NCBI RefSeq assembly: GCF_002953255.1
Contig: NZ_CP026498.1
Span: forward strand, 6,666,436-6,730,435
Length of the DNA: 64,000 nucleotides
From: Streptomyces sp. CB01881
Lineage (GTDB): Bacteria > Actinomycetota > Actinomycetes > Streptomycetales > Streptomycetaceae
Direction of reading: 5' to 3'
A program made the position numbers and the translations under genes. The notes under the pieces are model-generated. The model saw only the letters and a list, made by a program, of their open reading frames with translations. It was not told the origin of the DNA and ran no database searches. This document shows, one piece after another, positions 1 through 8,202 of this stretch (position 1 is the stretch's first letter; each line of letters begins with the position of its first letter).

Positions 1-1
1 T

Positions 2-913
2 CGATCGCGAGTCCGCTCGACCTCCGGCCGCCGCCGCCTCGCCACCCTCGCCGCCACCGTCGTCCTCGCCGGCTCCGTCCAGCTGATGACCGCCGAGTCC
101 TCCTGGGCTTGCGGCGACGGTCCGCAGTCGAAGGCCGCCGCCGAGGCCAAGCCCGTCACCCCCGCCGCCGCGCACAAGGGCAACCTTGAGGCCGGATTCC
201 ACATGACGCCGGACGGGCAGACCATCACGGCCGGCGGCGGGAAGGTCGAGATCGGCGTCGGGGTCACCAACTTCACCGGCGCGCCCTACGAGAACGTCGC
301 CCCCATGATCGCGCTGTACAACGAGAAGGGCGCCACGCGGATTCAGGACTTCACGGTCGAGGCGGCCACGCCCGGCGGCTGGAAGAAGCTGACCATGCTG
401 CCCGGCTGCGACCCGGTGATCCACGCGGACACCAGCGGCCTGAAGGCCAAGCGCCTCGACGACGGCCGGGCCGTCAACTTCGGGTTCCGCATCTCGGTTT
501 CCGCGAATGCCGCCGCGGACCTGAACGGGCTCCAGATCTTCATCGGCGGGAAGGCCGACGGCTTCCCCATGTCGAAGGGCGAGTCCCACACCTTCAAGGT
601 GGTCCACCCCACCGCGCCGGCCAAGCCGACCGCGAAGCCCACCACCACCGCGAAGCCCACCACTAAGCCCGCCCCCGCCAAGCCGGCCGCCGACGCGACC
701 CCCACCACGGCCCCGACCACCACCAAGGCCCCGGCCGCCGCGCCGTCCGCCACGCCCTCGGCCCCCGCCACCACCGCCCCGGCCGGCACCCCCGAGCTCG
801 CCCAGACCGGCTCCAGCTCCACCAACGGCTTCCTCGCCGCCTCCGCCGCCGCCTTCGTCGCCCTCGGCGCCGGCGTCCTCATCGCCGTGCGCCGGCTGCG
901 TCCCCAGCGCTGA
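2..913 (+). CDS. LAXTG-anchored surface protein (5' end outside window)
   Basis: The frame is already open at the left edge, so the start codon lies upstream. The first residues in the window are Arg-rich and then hydrophobic (RRRLATLAATVVLAG), which is the end of a Sec signal peptide. A central extracellular domain of about 150 residues has no fold I can name. It is followed by a Lys/Pro/Thr/Ala-rich linker, then LAQTG, a hydrophobic segment and an Arg-rich tail (RRLRPQR). LAXTG plus membrane segment plus basic tail is the sorting signal used by class E sortases in Streptomyces, so the mature protein is probably linked to peptidoglycan. A strong hairpin follows the stop. Confidence 0.8.
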   Translation, partial: RSRVRSTSGRRRLATLAATVVLAGSVQLMTAESSWACGDGPQSKAAAEAKPVTPAAAHKGNLEAGFHMTPDGQTITAGGGKVEIGVGVTNFTGAPYENVAPMIALYNEKGATRIQDFTVEAATPGGWKKLTMLPGCDPVIHADTSGLKAKRLDDGRAVNFGFRISVSANAAADLNGLQIFIGGKADGFPMSKGESHTFKVVHPTAPAKPTAKPTTTAKPTTKPAPAKPAADATPTTAPTTTKAPAAAPSATPSAPATTAPAGTPELAQTGSSSTNGFLAASAAAFVALGAGVLIAVRRLRPQR

Positions 914-932
914 CCGACCCGCACGGAAACCC

Positions 933-976
933 GAAGGGGCCCTCCTCCGCACGGCGGTGCGGAGAAGGGCCCCTTC
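933..976 (+). terminator. Intrinsic-type terminator after the LAXTG gene
   Basis: Long inverted repeat GAAGGGGCCC / GGGCCCCTTC extended by CTCCGCAC / GTGCGGAG around a short loop, beginning 20 bases after the stop codon. Confidence 0.75.
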
Positions 977-1346
977 ACCCATCCTGGGCAGTTGGCGAAG
1001 GTGGATTGCTTCGCCCCGCTGGATTCATCCAGCGGGGCATCGTCTCGGCCGGAACCTCCCCGAGCCCCTCGGCTCGCATTGACACACCGCACCCCCGCAA
1101 CAGCAAACGTCGGCCTCTGAGACCAGCCTCAGAGGCCGACATCACTCACCGCAGTCAATCAGTCACATTCGCCACAGCATCCCCTGACGGGCGGGTGCCT
1201 CGCCGCCGTTCCCTCGATGTCGCTACGCAGCCTGTAGGTGCCCGTGAACGACTGGCCGGCGAGCACGTCGAGACGGAGGCAGGACACCGTATGGCCAGTG
1301 GCCCATGCCGACCGCTCGCCCGCAACGGCAGAGCGCCAAGTTCGTG
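977..1346. other. Gene-free stretch with two hairpins
   Basis: No convincing gene on either strand. It holds a perfect 12-bp-arm hairpin at 1013-1038 (GCCCCGCTGGAT / ATCCAGCGGGGC) and a 13-bp-arm hairpin at 1109-1140 (GTCGGCCTCTGAG / CTCAGAGGCCGAC). The second is suitably placed to end the leftward lipoprotein operon. The rest shows nothing I recognise. Confidence 0.6.
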
Positions 1347-1925
1347 CTAGGAGGTGGCCGTCGGGGCGGACGAAGGCGAGCCCGACGGAGGCATCAGGCA
1401 GGGGGTGGTGATACCGAGGACCATACGGTCGTCACCAGCGGTACTGGAAACGTCCACCACATACTGGCTGTTGGGGTGGCGGGCCGTGAGAATGGCGGTC
1501 GCCTTGGTAGGGGGCGCCTCCTGGTAGTCGGTGATCTTTAGGCCCTCGTTCGTGAGAACCTCCCGGACTTTGCGGACAACCTCGTTGTGTCCAGCGTTAG
1601 GAACGTTGCTGTGCACCGCGAAGTCGAGTGTGAATCGGCCATCAGTCGCGGATTCACCGTTCCTACCCACGCAGGAGGTGAAGACCTGCTGAGCCGGTTC
1701 GTCGTTGATCTGAATCCCGGCGACCTGGGAGAGGTGCGCGGTGAGCTGCTCCGCCCAGTCGAGCGCTTCCTGGCGGGACTTCACAGGCAGGGGATCGTTC
1801 TTCCCGCTTCCGGGACTGGACACGCAGGCTCCAAGGGTTGCGGCCAGCAACGCTGCTGCGCCCAGGCGCAACAGGCGAGTGCCGGCGATTCGCGGATGAC
1901 TGGACGAGCTGGTCATAGGTTCCAT
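1347..1925 (-). CDS. Secreted lipoprotein of unknown function
   Basis: 192 residues. The N-terminus is a lipoprotein signal: basic/serine-rich start, hydrophobic core LLRLGAAALLAATLGA and lipobox LGAC, so the protein should be lipidated on Cys and held on the outer face of the membrane. The remaining ~155 residues contain two further Cys that could form a disulfide (FTSCVG and TTPCLM) and end in a Ser/Pro/Ala tail. I do not recognise a catalytic domain. The gene starts 14 bases after the stop of the DUF1023-type hydrolase and is clearly in its operon. A second ATG three codons in (MTSSSS) is an equally possible start. Confidence 0.75.
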   Translation of the reverse strand: MEPMTSSSSHPRIAGTRLLRLGAAALLAATLGACVSSPGSGKNDPLPVKSRQEALDWAEQLTAHLSQVAGIQINDEPAQQVFTSCVGRNGESATDGRFTLDFAVHSNVPNAGHNEVVRKVREVLTNEGLKITDYQEAPPTKATAILTARHPNSQYVVDVSSTAGDDRMVLGITTPCLMPPSGSPSSAPTATS

Positions 1926-1939
1926 TTCGGGGCAGAGAA

Positions 1940-3583
1940 TCAGTGAGGAATCTGACCCCAGACCGGGTCCTCTTTCCAGGTAGTGCTGGGCGGCTGTCCA
2001 GCGATGATTCTGCCCTGATTCTCAAGACTGTCGGACTTGTCGTTCCAATAACCGCCATGGCCGGATGTGTCGATGTGGATGTTGTTGCCTCCGAACCCGG
2101 CAATGTGCGGTGACGGCCCCAGGGTCAGGCCGCCGACGACACGAGTGGCATCGTCGGTCGCCTCTCCGATCCAGACATGGTTGGGGTCGATGTTCAACTG
2201 CTCAGCGGTGATGACGTCCATCCCGGGACTGCCAAGGGCGACGATGTCGTCGGCTTGCAGCCCGCCTGCGTCTTCGGCGGCGACGCCGACGGCGTAACTG
2301 CCATAGCTGTGCGCAATGTAGGTGAGATGTGTCTTCGGATCACCGTGCGCCACCCTGAGGCCTTGGGAGAACCTCCGCATGTCCTCGGCACCGTCGATTC
2401 CACGCCTGGGGCTTGCCGCCCCGGCAATGCTCTCCGGAGTGTCGTAACCAAGATAGGAGATCACTGATACGGTCTCGCCCGCCTTGGCATACCTCTCCCC
2501 CTTGACCTGGAGCTTGCGGATGAGGTCCATCTGTCCCGGGACGCCCGGGAACTCGGTGTTGGTGCCTGGGACGAAAACGGCGGTGTGCTTGGCCTTGTCC
2601 GGGTTGCCGGTGGCGACGATCGCACGCCCGTCTCCCTCGTACGCCTCGGGCTCGATGGCGAGGAGGAACATTTGCTTCGATTCGTCCTTGGCGGTGGCGC
2701 TCTCCTCCAGCTTCCTCTTGATTTCCACCAACGCAGCCTTGCGTTTGTCATACGCCTGCTGGTCCAGGCCGAAAATGGACGGTGAGCCGACCATGAGCGC
2801 GTCGAGCTTCTGGTCCAGGACGAGACGGTTGGCCTCGTCTCGGACGGTCGCTGGCAGGCCGTCGAGGTTGCCGATCTTCGCGGCATTGAGGGTGAGGTAG
2901 GCCTCCCGCTGGTCCAGGGTGAGACCGTTCCACCAAGCGGCATTCTTGGCGGGGTCCTTGCCGTCGGGGATGTACGGGTCAACCAGGCCGAGGTCCCGCA
3001 TCACGGCCTCAGCAGCGGTCTTGGCCTCGGCCAGGGAGCCGTTCGCGCGAGCAGGGTCCAGGGTGTTTGCGCTGAGCTGGACCAGGGCGTTGTGGCCCTG
3101 GTCGCTCGCCGTCTGGGCATCCTTCAGAGCGGTGTTGATGCGGTCCTGGTAGTCCTTCTTCTGAGAGGCGAGCTTGCGGCGCGCGTCCTGCGCCTCCGGG
3201 TCGTTGTGGTCACCCCGTTCCTCGGGCGGTAGGCCGACGGTTCCGTCGGCGGACACCATCAACCCGGCATCCACGGCGCGGTTCACGGCGTTGGTCAGGT
3301 TGGTCTGCGCCTGGTACATGCGGTCGGCGACGGTGTTCAGCACCAGGGCCGCAGCTTCCGACTCCATCCGGACGACGTCCATCTGCTGTTCGGTCTTCAC
3401 CATGAACGGAAGCGCGGCCTTGGCATCCTCGCCCTCCCAGCCATGACACAGCGGTCCGTTGACCTGATTGCGATGCCTCTGACTTGTGCCCTCCATAGCG
3501 TGGCCCAGGGCTTTCCAGGCCTTCGCGGCGTCGCGCAGCCCGTGCGGGTCGAACTTCACCAAGAGCTCGTAGCTGCTGCTCAC
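1940..3583 (-). CDS. DUF1023-type alpha/beta hydrolase with long helical N-terminus
   Basis: About 547 residues from a GTG start. The first ~300 residues are charged and helical and resemble the WXG100/ESX-like N-termini found fused to toxins and hydrolases in actinobacteria. The C-terminal ~250 residues are an alpha/beta hydrolase of the DUF1023 family: nucleophile elbow AHSYGS near residue 425, then DIVALGSPGMDV and a late GHGGYW, which can supply the Asp and His of the triad. No classical signal peptide is seen. The GTG start overlaps the TGA of the upstream small gene (GTGA), which fixes the start and shows translational coupling; the much longer upstream open frame is not coding. The substrate is unknown. 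Confidence 0.8.
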   Translation of the reverse strand: MSSSYELLVKFDPHGLRDAAKAWKALGHAMEGTSQRHRNQVNGPLCHGWEGEDAKAALPFMVKTEQQMDVVRMESEAAALVLNTVADRMYQAQTNLTNAVNRAVDAGLMVSADGTVGLPPEERGDHNDPEAQDARRKLASQKKDYQDRINTALKDAQTASDQGHNALVQLSANTLDPARANGSLAEAKTAAEAVMRDLGLVDPYIPDGKDPAKNAAWWNGLTLDQREAYLTLNAAKIGNLDGLPATVRDEANRLVLDQKLDALMVGSPSIFGLDQQAYDKRKAALVEIKRKLEESATAKDESKQMFLLAIEPEAYEGDGRAIVATGNPDKAKHTAVFVPGTNTEFPGVPGQMDLIRKLQVKGERYAKAGETVSVISYLGYDTPESIAGAASPRRGIDGAEDMRRFSQGLRVAHGDPKTHLTYIAHSYGSYAVGVAAEDAGGLQADDIVALGSPGMDVITAEQLNIDPNHVWIGEATDDATRVVGGLTLGPSPHIAGFGGNNIHIDTSGHGGYWNDKSDSLENQGRIIAGQPPSTTWKEDPVWGQIPH

Positions 3584-3906
3584 TTGGCCGCCTGCTGCGC
3601 TGCCCACCCGCCGGCGACGGCCTGATCGTTGTGTGCGTGGGCGTCGGCGTTCGCGTTCAGGTTGCTCGCAGTGTCCGCGAGGCGCTGCCGGAGGGCGCCG
3701 AGCGGCTTGGCCCAGCCACTTCCCAACTGCCCGAGCCCACCGGCTATGGACCAGCCGGTGAGCTGGCCGGAGGCGGTGGTGCTGGTGTTCACCGCGTTCT
3801 GGACGGGAGCACCGAGCTCCTCTCCCAGGCTCTTCACGATGCCTGCGGAGGCCCGCAGGTCCGCCGGTTGGATGACGACCTTGCCAGCCGAGTCTTTGTC
3901 CGACAT
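3580..3906 (-). CDS. Small WXG100/ESX-like helical protein
   Basis: 108 residues starting MSDKDSAGK, preceded by a GGGGAGGGGA ribosome site at good spacing. No signal peptide or membrane segment. It is predicted mostly helical, with Trp-containing turns (TGWSIAG, GSGWAKP), and ends QAVAGGWAAQQAAK. Size, composition and position as first gene before a DUF1023 hydrolase fit the small helical partner proteins of ESX/type VII-like cassettes. No ESX secretion machinery (EccC, EccD and so on) lies in the window, so secretion is an inference. The TGA overlaps the next gene's GTG. Confidence 0.6.
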   Translation of the reverse strand: MSDKDSAGKVVIQPADLRASAGIVKSLGEELGAPVQNAVNTSTTASGQLTGWSIAGGLGQLGSGWAKPLGALRQRLADTASNLNANADAHAHNDQAVAGGWAAQQAAK

Positions 3907-4127
3907 TGCTTCCCCTCCCCGGAGTCGGATACGTGCACCCGCCCGCAGAAGGCGAACTACAGGCACTGCGCTCCGCATCCGTACAGATACTCAGATGGTA
4001 TGCCCGCCTGTGACGGGCGGAGTGCGATCCGGGTGGGCATCTGCCTTGAACCACGAACGATGCATCACCGCACGGGCCGGCGCGCGTGGGGATCCGGTGT
4101 TCTTCGGCAGCGAGGCGAGCGAGGACT

Positions 4128-5033
4128 TCACTCCCCGGCCGGGGGTGAGACGGCCGGCGCGGCGGTGAGTTCGTGGCGCGGGAACGACACCGCCGCCAGC
4201 AGGCGCAGGCCCGCCTCGGACGGTGAGCCCGGGGCCGCGCTGAAGAGCAGCATCCGGTGTCCGGACGCCTCCGGCAGCGGCAGCGCCTCAAAGTCCAGCG
4301 ACAGCTCCCCCACCACCGGGTGGTGGAACTCCTTGCGGCCGAACAGGCAGTCGTGCACCGGGTGGCGGGACCACAGCTCCGCGAACTCGGCGCTCTTCAT
4401 CGACAACTCGCCGATGAGCTCCGCCAACTGCCGGTCCTCCTGGTGGCGCCCGGCGGCCAGCCGCAGGAACGCCACCTGGGCCCGGGCCTCGGTCTCCCAC
4501 CGGGGGTACAGCGCCCGGGTGCGCGGGTCGAGGAAGAGCAGCCGGGAGAGGTTGGGCCGGTCCGCCGCCCGCTCGGGCGCGGCCGCGTCGAGGTGCCCGG
4601 CCAGCAGGGCGTGGCCGAGCGGGTTCCAGGCCAGCACCTCGTTGCGCCGCCCGACCGCCGCCGCCGGGACGTCGGTCATCGCCGCGATCAGCTGCCGCAC
4701 CGCCGGCCGGGCCCGCTCGAAGCGCTCGGCGGCCCCCCGGCCCTTCGCCGGCCGGCCCGGGCGGGCCAGGTTCCGCAGGTGGGCGTGCTCGTCGGCGTCC
4801 AGGCGCAGCGCCCGGGCGACGGCGTCCAGCACCTCGTCGGAGACGTTGCGGCCCTGTCCCTGCTCCAGCCGCGTGTAGTAGGTGATGCTGACGCCCGCCA
4901 GCTGGGCCAGTTCCTCGCGTCGCAGGCCGGGCACCCGCCGCCTCGTCCCGTACGCGGTCAGGCCGACGTCCTCGGGTTGCAGCCGGGCGCGGCGGGTGCG
5001 CAGGAACTCGCTCAGCTCTGCCGGATTGTCCAT
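4128..5033 (-). CDS. XRE/MmyB-like transcriptional regulator
   Basis: About 301 residues from ATG (MDNPAELS). The N-terminal ~80 residues are a helix-turn-helix of the XRE type (RREELAQLAGVSITYYTRLEQG), followed by the ~200-residue MmyB-like ligand-binding region with the usual HPVHDCLFGRKEF and FHHPVVGEL stretches. This family controls efflux or metabolic genes in response to small or fatty-acyl ligands. It is transcribed divergently from the MFS exporter across 142 bases, so the likely role is local control of that exporter and of itself. The ligand cannot be told from sequence. A GTG five codons upstream is an alternative start. Confidence 0.85.
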   Translation of the reverse strand: MDNPAELSEFLRTRRARLQPEDVGLTAYGTRRRVPGLRREELAQLAGVSITYYTRLEQGQGRNVSDEVLDAVARALRLDADEHAHLRNLARPGRPAKGRGAAERFERARPAVRQLIAAMTDVPAAAVGRRNEVLAWNPLGHALLAGHLDAAAPERAADRPNLSRLLFLDPRTRALYPRWETEARAQVAFLRLAAGRHQEDRQLAELIGELSMKSAEFAELWSRHPVHDCLFGRKEFHHPVVGELSLDFEALPLPEASGHRMLLFSAAPGSPSEAGLRLLAAVSFPRHELTAAPAVSPPAGE

Positions 5034-5175
5034 GCGTCCAGTGAACACGGCCGGGCCCCGCCGAGCCTGTCCCTGTCAGTGCCACCCTTCGCGGGGGTCT
5101 GGGTAGGCCCCGCGGAGCCGCGCAGGCTGCTGCCGTACCCCGGAGGAACCCCCACCGTCGAAAGGCAGCGGAGCC

Positions 5176-6579
5176 ATGACCGCCACCCTGTCCGAAGCAC
5201 CACCCGCCGTGAGGGCGGCCGGCATGACCGGCCGGCAGCGCCTCGTCCTGGTCGTCCTGCTGGCCGCCCAGTTCATGCTGGCCGTGGACTTCTCGATCCT
5301 GAACGTCGCCCTGCCGGTGATCGGCCAGGGCCTCGGCTTCACGCTCGGCGGCCTGCAGTGGATCGCCACCGCCTTCGCCCTCTGCGCCGCCGGCTTCACC
5401 CTGCTGTTCGGACGGGTGGCCGACCTGGTCGGGCGGCGCAGGGTCTTCCTGCTCGGCCTGGCCGTGCTCGCCGTCGCCTCGCTGGCTGGCGGCCTGGCCA
5501 CCAGCCCGGAACTGCTGCTGGCCGCCCGGGTCGCCCAGGGGCTGGCCACCGCCGCCGTCACCCCGGCCGGGCTGGCGCTGCTCACCACGGCCTTCCCCGA
5601 GGGCCCGCTGCGCGAGCGGGCGCTGGGCCTGAACGGCGCGCTGATGTCGGCCGGCTTCACCTCGGGGGCCGTCCTCGGCGGGCTGCTCACCGACCTGCTC
5701 AGCTGGCGCTGGGCGTTCCTCGTCAACGTGCCCGTCGCGCTGGCCGTGCTGCTGGTCGCGCCCCGGCTGATCGCCGAGAGCCGGCCGGAGGTGCGGACCC
5801 GGATGGACGTGCCGGGCGCGGCCACCGTCACCGGCGGCCTGCTCGCCCTGGTCTACGGCCTGACGACGGCCGGCGAGCGCGGCTGGGGCGACCCGTCGGC
5901 GCTCGGAGCGCTCGCCCTGGCCGCGCTGCTGCTGACGGCGTTCTGGTTCGTCGAGCGCTCCGCCGCCGCCCCGCTGGTGCCGGTCCGGGTGCTGCGGCGG
6001 CGCACCGTGGTCTGGGGCAACACGGCCGGGCTGCTGGCCTTCGCCACCGAGACCTCGCTGGTCTTCCTGCTGACCCTCTACCTCCAGCGGGTGCTCGGCT
6101 TCTCCGCGCTGGCCACCGGCCTGGCCTTCGGCGTGCTGGGCGCGGGCACGGTGCTGGGCGGCGTCCTCGCACCCCGGGTGATCGGCGGGCTCGGCAGCCG
6201 GGGCGCGCTGCTGGCCGGCTTCCTCGTCCAGGCGGCCGCGACGGCGGCGCTCGTCCTGCTGGGGGCCGACCGGGCCTGGCTCGGCCTGCTGCTGGTGGCG
6301 ACCTTCGTCGGCGGGGTGGGCAACATGCTGGCGATCGTCGGCTTCATGGTGACCGCCACCTCGGGCCTGCCGGACGAGGAGCAGGGCCTGGCCACCGGCG
6401 TCGCCACGATGACCCAGCAGGTCGGCATCACCCTGGGCACTCCGGTGATGAGCGCGGTCGCCACGACGGCGGCCGCGGGGGGCACCGTGCTCACCGGCGT
6501 CACCTGGGCCGTCGCCGTCAACGCCGCCCTGGTGCTGCTGGCCGCCCTCGCCTCGGCGCTCTTCCTGCGGCGCGGGTGA
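5176..6579 (+). CDS. MFS drug exporter, DHA2/EmrB-QacA type
   Basis: 467 residues, essentially all hydrophobic segments, consistent with 14 transmembrane helices. Family signs: the opening LVVLLAAQFMLAVDFSILNVALPVIG, the loop motif GRVADLVGRRRVF between helices 2 and 3, and the motif-C-like GLLTDLLSWRWAFLVNVP. These proteins expel drugs, dyes or the host's own metabolites using the proton gradient. The ATG follows a GCGGAG ribosome site. The divergent XRE/MmyB regulator probably controls it. The substrate is unknown, and no biosynthetic gene adjoins to suggest one. Confidence 0.88.
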   Translation: MTATLSEAPPAVRAAGMTGRQRLVLVVLLAAQFMLAVDFSILNVALPVIGQGLGFTLGGLQWIATAFALCAAGFTLLFGRVADLVGRRRVFLLGLAVLAVASLAGGLATSPELLLAARVAQGLATAAVTPAGLALLTTAFPEGPLRERALGLNGALMSAGFTSGAVLGGLLTDLLSWRWAFLVNVPVALAVLLVAPRLIAESRPEVRTRMDVPGAATVTGGLLALVYGLTTAGERGWGDPSALGALALAALLLTAFWFVERSAAAPLVPVRVLRRRTVVWGNTAGLLAFATETSLVFLLTLYLQRVLGFSALATGLAFGVLGAGTVLGGVLAPRVIGGLGSRGALLAGFLVQAAATAALVLLGADRAWLGLLLVATFVGGVGNMLAIVGFMVTATSGLPDEEQGLATGVATMTQQVGITLGTPVMSAVATTAAAGGTVLTGVTWAVAVNAALVLLAALASALFLRRG

Positions 6580-6596
6580 GGCGCCCGCAGGGCGAC

Positions 6597-6631
6597 GGAG
6601 TGGGAAGTCGGACCGGCCGGCTTCCCACTCC
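6597..6631. terminator. Terminator between MFS gene and convergent lipoprotein
   Basis: 11-bp stem GGAGTGGGAAG / CTTCCCACTCC located 18 bases after the exporter stop and 36 bases from the convergent gene's end; it could serve both directions. Confidence 0.75.
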
Positions 6632-6666
6632 CTCTGCCGTGACCCGCGCTACGGCGCGACCCCGTG

Positions 6667-7281
6667 CTACGGCGTGACGACCTGCTTCACGAGACCCACC
6701 TCGACGATGTTGGTGATCCTGCCGGAACCGTCCAGCACGATCTCGTGGGTGCCGCGGTCGTAGCAGGGCTCGGTGTCGGGGGCCGACGTGTGGTTGAGGC
6801 AGAAGTCGGTGTGCGCCGCGAACTGTGCGAGCGGGACGGCGTGCAGCATGTTGTTGAGGTCGCTCAGCTTGGCGGTGGCGCCGGGCGCGAAGGTGTAGGT
6901 CTTCTCCTCGCCCGCGTCGATCCAACCGCCCGTCGGCTTGCCGCAGAGGTAGGTGGTGTCCTTGGCGTGGACGGTGGTGGCGGTGGCCGCCTTGGACAGG
7001 TTCACCATCCGGTGGTTGGACGGGATGCCGGGCGGCAGGCAGCCGCCGGTCGCACCGCCGCTGGGCTTGCCGGCCGAACTCGCGGCGGCGGGTGAGGTGG
7101 GCGCGGCACCGGTGGGCTTGCCGGTCGCGGTGGCGCCGCCGGTCGGCGCGGGCGCGGCGGTGTTGGCCGGGGTGGGCCCGGCGGCGGTGGTGGCCGGCTC
7201 CGGGTCACCCGGGCCGCAGGCGGTCAGGGTGACGGCGGCGGCAGCGGCGGCGACGGCCAGGAGGGCTCTGCGAGAGGACAC
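6667..7281 (-). CDS. Lipoprotein, copy A of a tandem pair
   Basis: 204 residues from GTG (VSSRRALLA). Lipoprotein signal with lipobox LTAC, then a ~55-residue Ala/Thr/Pro/Gly linker, then a ~105-residue globular domain with four Cys (YLCGK, DFCLNH, EPCYDR and an early GGCLPP). The domain reads like an extracellular beta-rich domain; I do not recognise it. It is exactly as long as the neighbouring copy B and shares its ITNI/ITAI..EV ending. The upstream open frame running into copy B is not coding. It lies 53 bases downstream of copy B and is probably co-transcribed. Confidence 0.75.
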   Translation of the reverse strand: MSSRRALLAVAAAAAAVTLTACGPGDPEPATTAAGPTPANTAAPAPTGGATATGKPTGAAPTSPAAASSAGKPSGGATGGCLPPGIPSNHRMVNLSKAATATTVHAKDTTYLCGKPTGGWIDAGEEKTYTFAPGATAKLSDLNNMLHAVPLAQFAAHTDFCLNHTSAPDTEPCYDRGTHEIVLDGSGRITNIVEVGLVKQVVTP

Positions 7282-7928
7282 GGTCGATCCTTGGGGCGAG
7301 TGGTCGGGGAACGGGGACGGGGCGGACCGGACGGTCACCCGGTGTGGACCTCGGTGATCGCGGTGATCTTGCCGGTGGCGTCCAGGGCGAGGTCGTAGTC
7401 GGTCCCCGGGTCGCACGGGGAGGCCGCATCGTTGACGTGGTTCACGCAGTGCGTGGTGTGGTCGGCCAGCTGGGCCAGCGAGACCGGCTTCTGGCCGTCC
7501 AGCGTGGTCAGCGCCGCCTTGGCGCCGGGCGCGAAGGAGTAGGTCTTGTCGTCGCCCTTCGGCCACCAGCCGCGGTCGGGCATGTGGCAGGTGAACTCGC
7601 CGTCCTTGGCGACCACCGCCGTGGCCGTGGTGGCCTTGGTGAGGACGACCACCTTGTGTCCGGCCGGGACGGGCTTCATCTCCCCGGGCTTGCAGTCGGC
7701 TCCGGCCTGGCCGGGCCCCGCCGTCGCACCGCCGGCGGGCTTGCCGGTCGCGGCGGCACTCGTGGCGGGCGCGGCACCGGTGGGCTTGCCGGTCGCGGCG
7801 GCGCCGCCGGTCGGCGCGGGCGCGGCGGTGTTGGCCACGGTGGGCCCGGCGGCGGTGGTGGCCGGCTCCGGGTCACCCGGGCCGCAGGCGGTCAGGGTGA
7901 CGGCGGCGGCAGCGGCGGCGACGGCCAG
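7101..7928. repeat. Near-identical 160-bp direct repeat inside the two lipoprotein genes
   Basis: Bases 7101-7260 and 7769-7928 are aligned at a constant offset of 668 with about three mismatches. They encode the signal peptide and linker of copies A and B, whereas the flanking domain-coding DNA has diverged strongly. This points to recent duplication or gene conversion limited to the 5' half. Confidence 0.85.
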
Positions 7929-7949
7929 AAGGACATGACGAGAAGACAT
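7335..7949 (-). CDS. Lipoprotein, copy B of a tandem pair
   Basis: 204 residues (MSSRHVLLAVAA...), lipobox LTAC. Signal peptide and linker are almost the same as in copy A at both DNA and protein level, while the C-terminal domain (VVVLTKATTATAVVAKDGE ... GKITAITEV) is clearly homologous but only about 45% identical by eye. The Cys pattern is partly kept (FTCHM, HCVNH, SPCDPG). It looks like the first gene of a two-gene unit reading leftward. The function is unknown; both copies are expected on the outer face of the membrane. Confidence 0.75.
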   Translation of the reverse strand: MSSRHVLLAVAAAAAAVTLTACGPGDPEPATTAAGPTVANTAAPAPTGGAAATGKPTGAAPATSAAATGKPAGGATAGPGQAGADCKPGEMKPVPAGHKVVVLTKATTATAVVAKDGEFTCHMPDRGWWPKGDDKTYSFAPGAKAALTTLDGQKPVSLAQLADHTTHCVNHVNDAASPCDPGTDYDLALDATGKITAITEVHTG

Positions 7950-8148
7950 GATGATGGTTCCCCCGTTTGGCGGGCGGCCGGACGGCCACCCGGGCTGACG
8001 GTCGCACACATTAGCGACTCAACAGCCCCCACCGCCCCTGGAGCATCACCTGATACCGGATCAGGACAGCATCCGGACACGACGGCACCGGGCGGCGCCC
8101 TGACGTCACAGGCCGGAACGGGGACGACACGGGAGCGCCAAGGGACGA

Positions 8149-8183
8149 CGAAGGGGCGCACCGTCGAACGGTGCGCCCCTTCG
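8149..8183. terminator. Strong hairpin terminator at the aminotransferase 3' end
   Basis: Perfect 16-bp stem CGAAGGGGCGCACCGT / ACGGTGCGCCCCTTCG around a 3-base loop, 20 bases beyond the stop of the leftward aminotransferase gene. Confidence 0.85.
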
Positions 8184-8202
8184 TGAAACCGTCCGGGCCG
8201 GG

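Noticed and set aside
3584..4291. Upstream extension of the DUF1023 hydrolase frame
   Set aside because: The region codes for the small WXG100-like protein in another frame, and the GTG at 3583 has the coupled GTGA overlap.
4257..6677. Very long plus-strand open frame over the regulator and exporter genes
   Set aside because: Arg/Gly/Pro-rich shadow of the real genes; no family motif or ribosome site. Similar long GC-driven frames elsewhere (for example 17825-20323, 20244-22661, 30659-33589) were rejected for the same reason.
7282..7566. N-terminal extension joining lipoprotein copy A to copy B sequence
   Set aside because: Copy A has its own lipoprotein signal peptide from the GTG at 7281, and both copies then have equal length.
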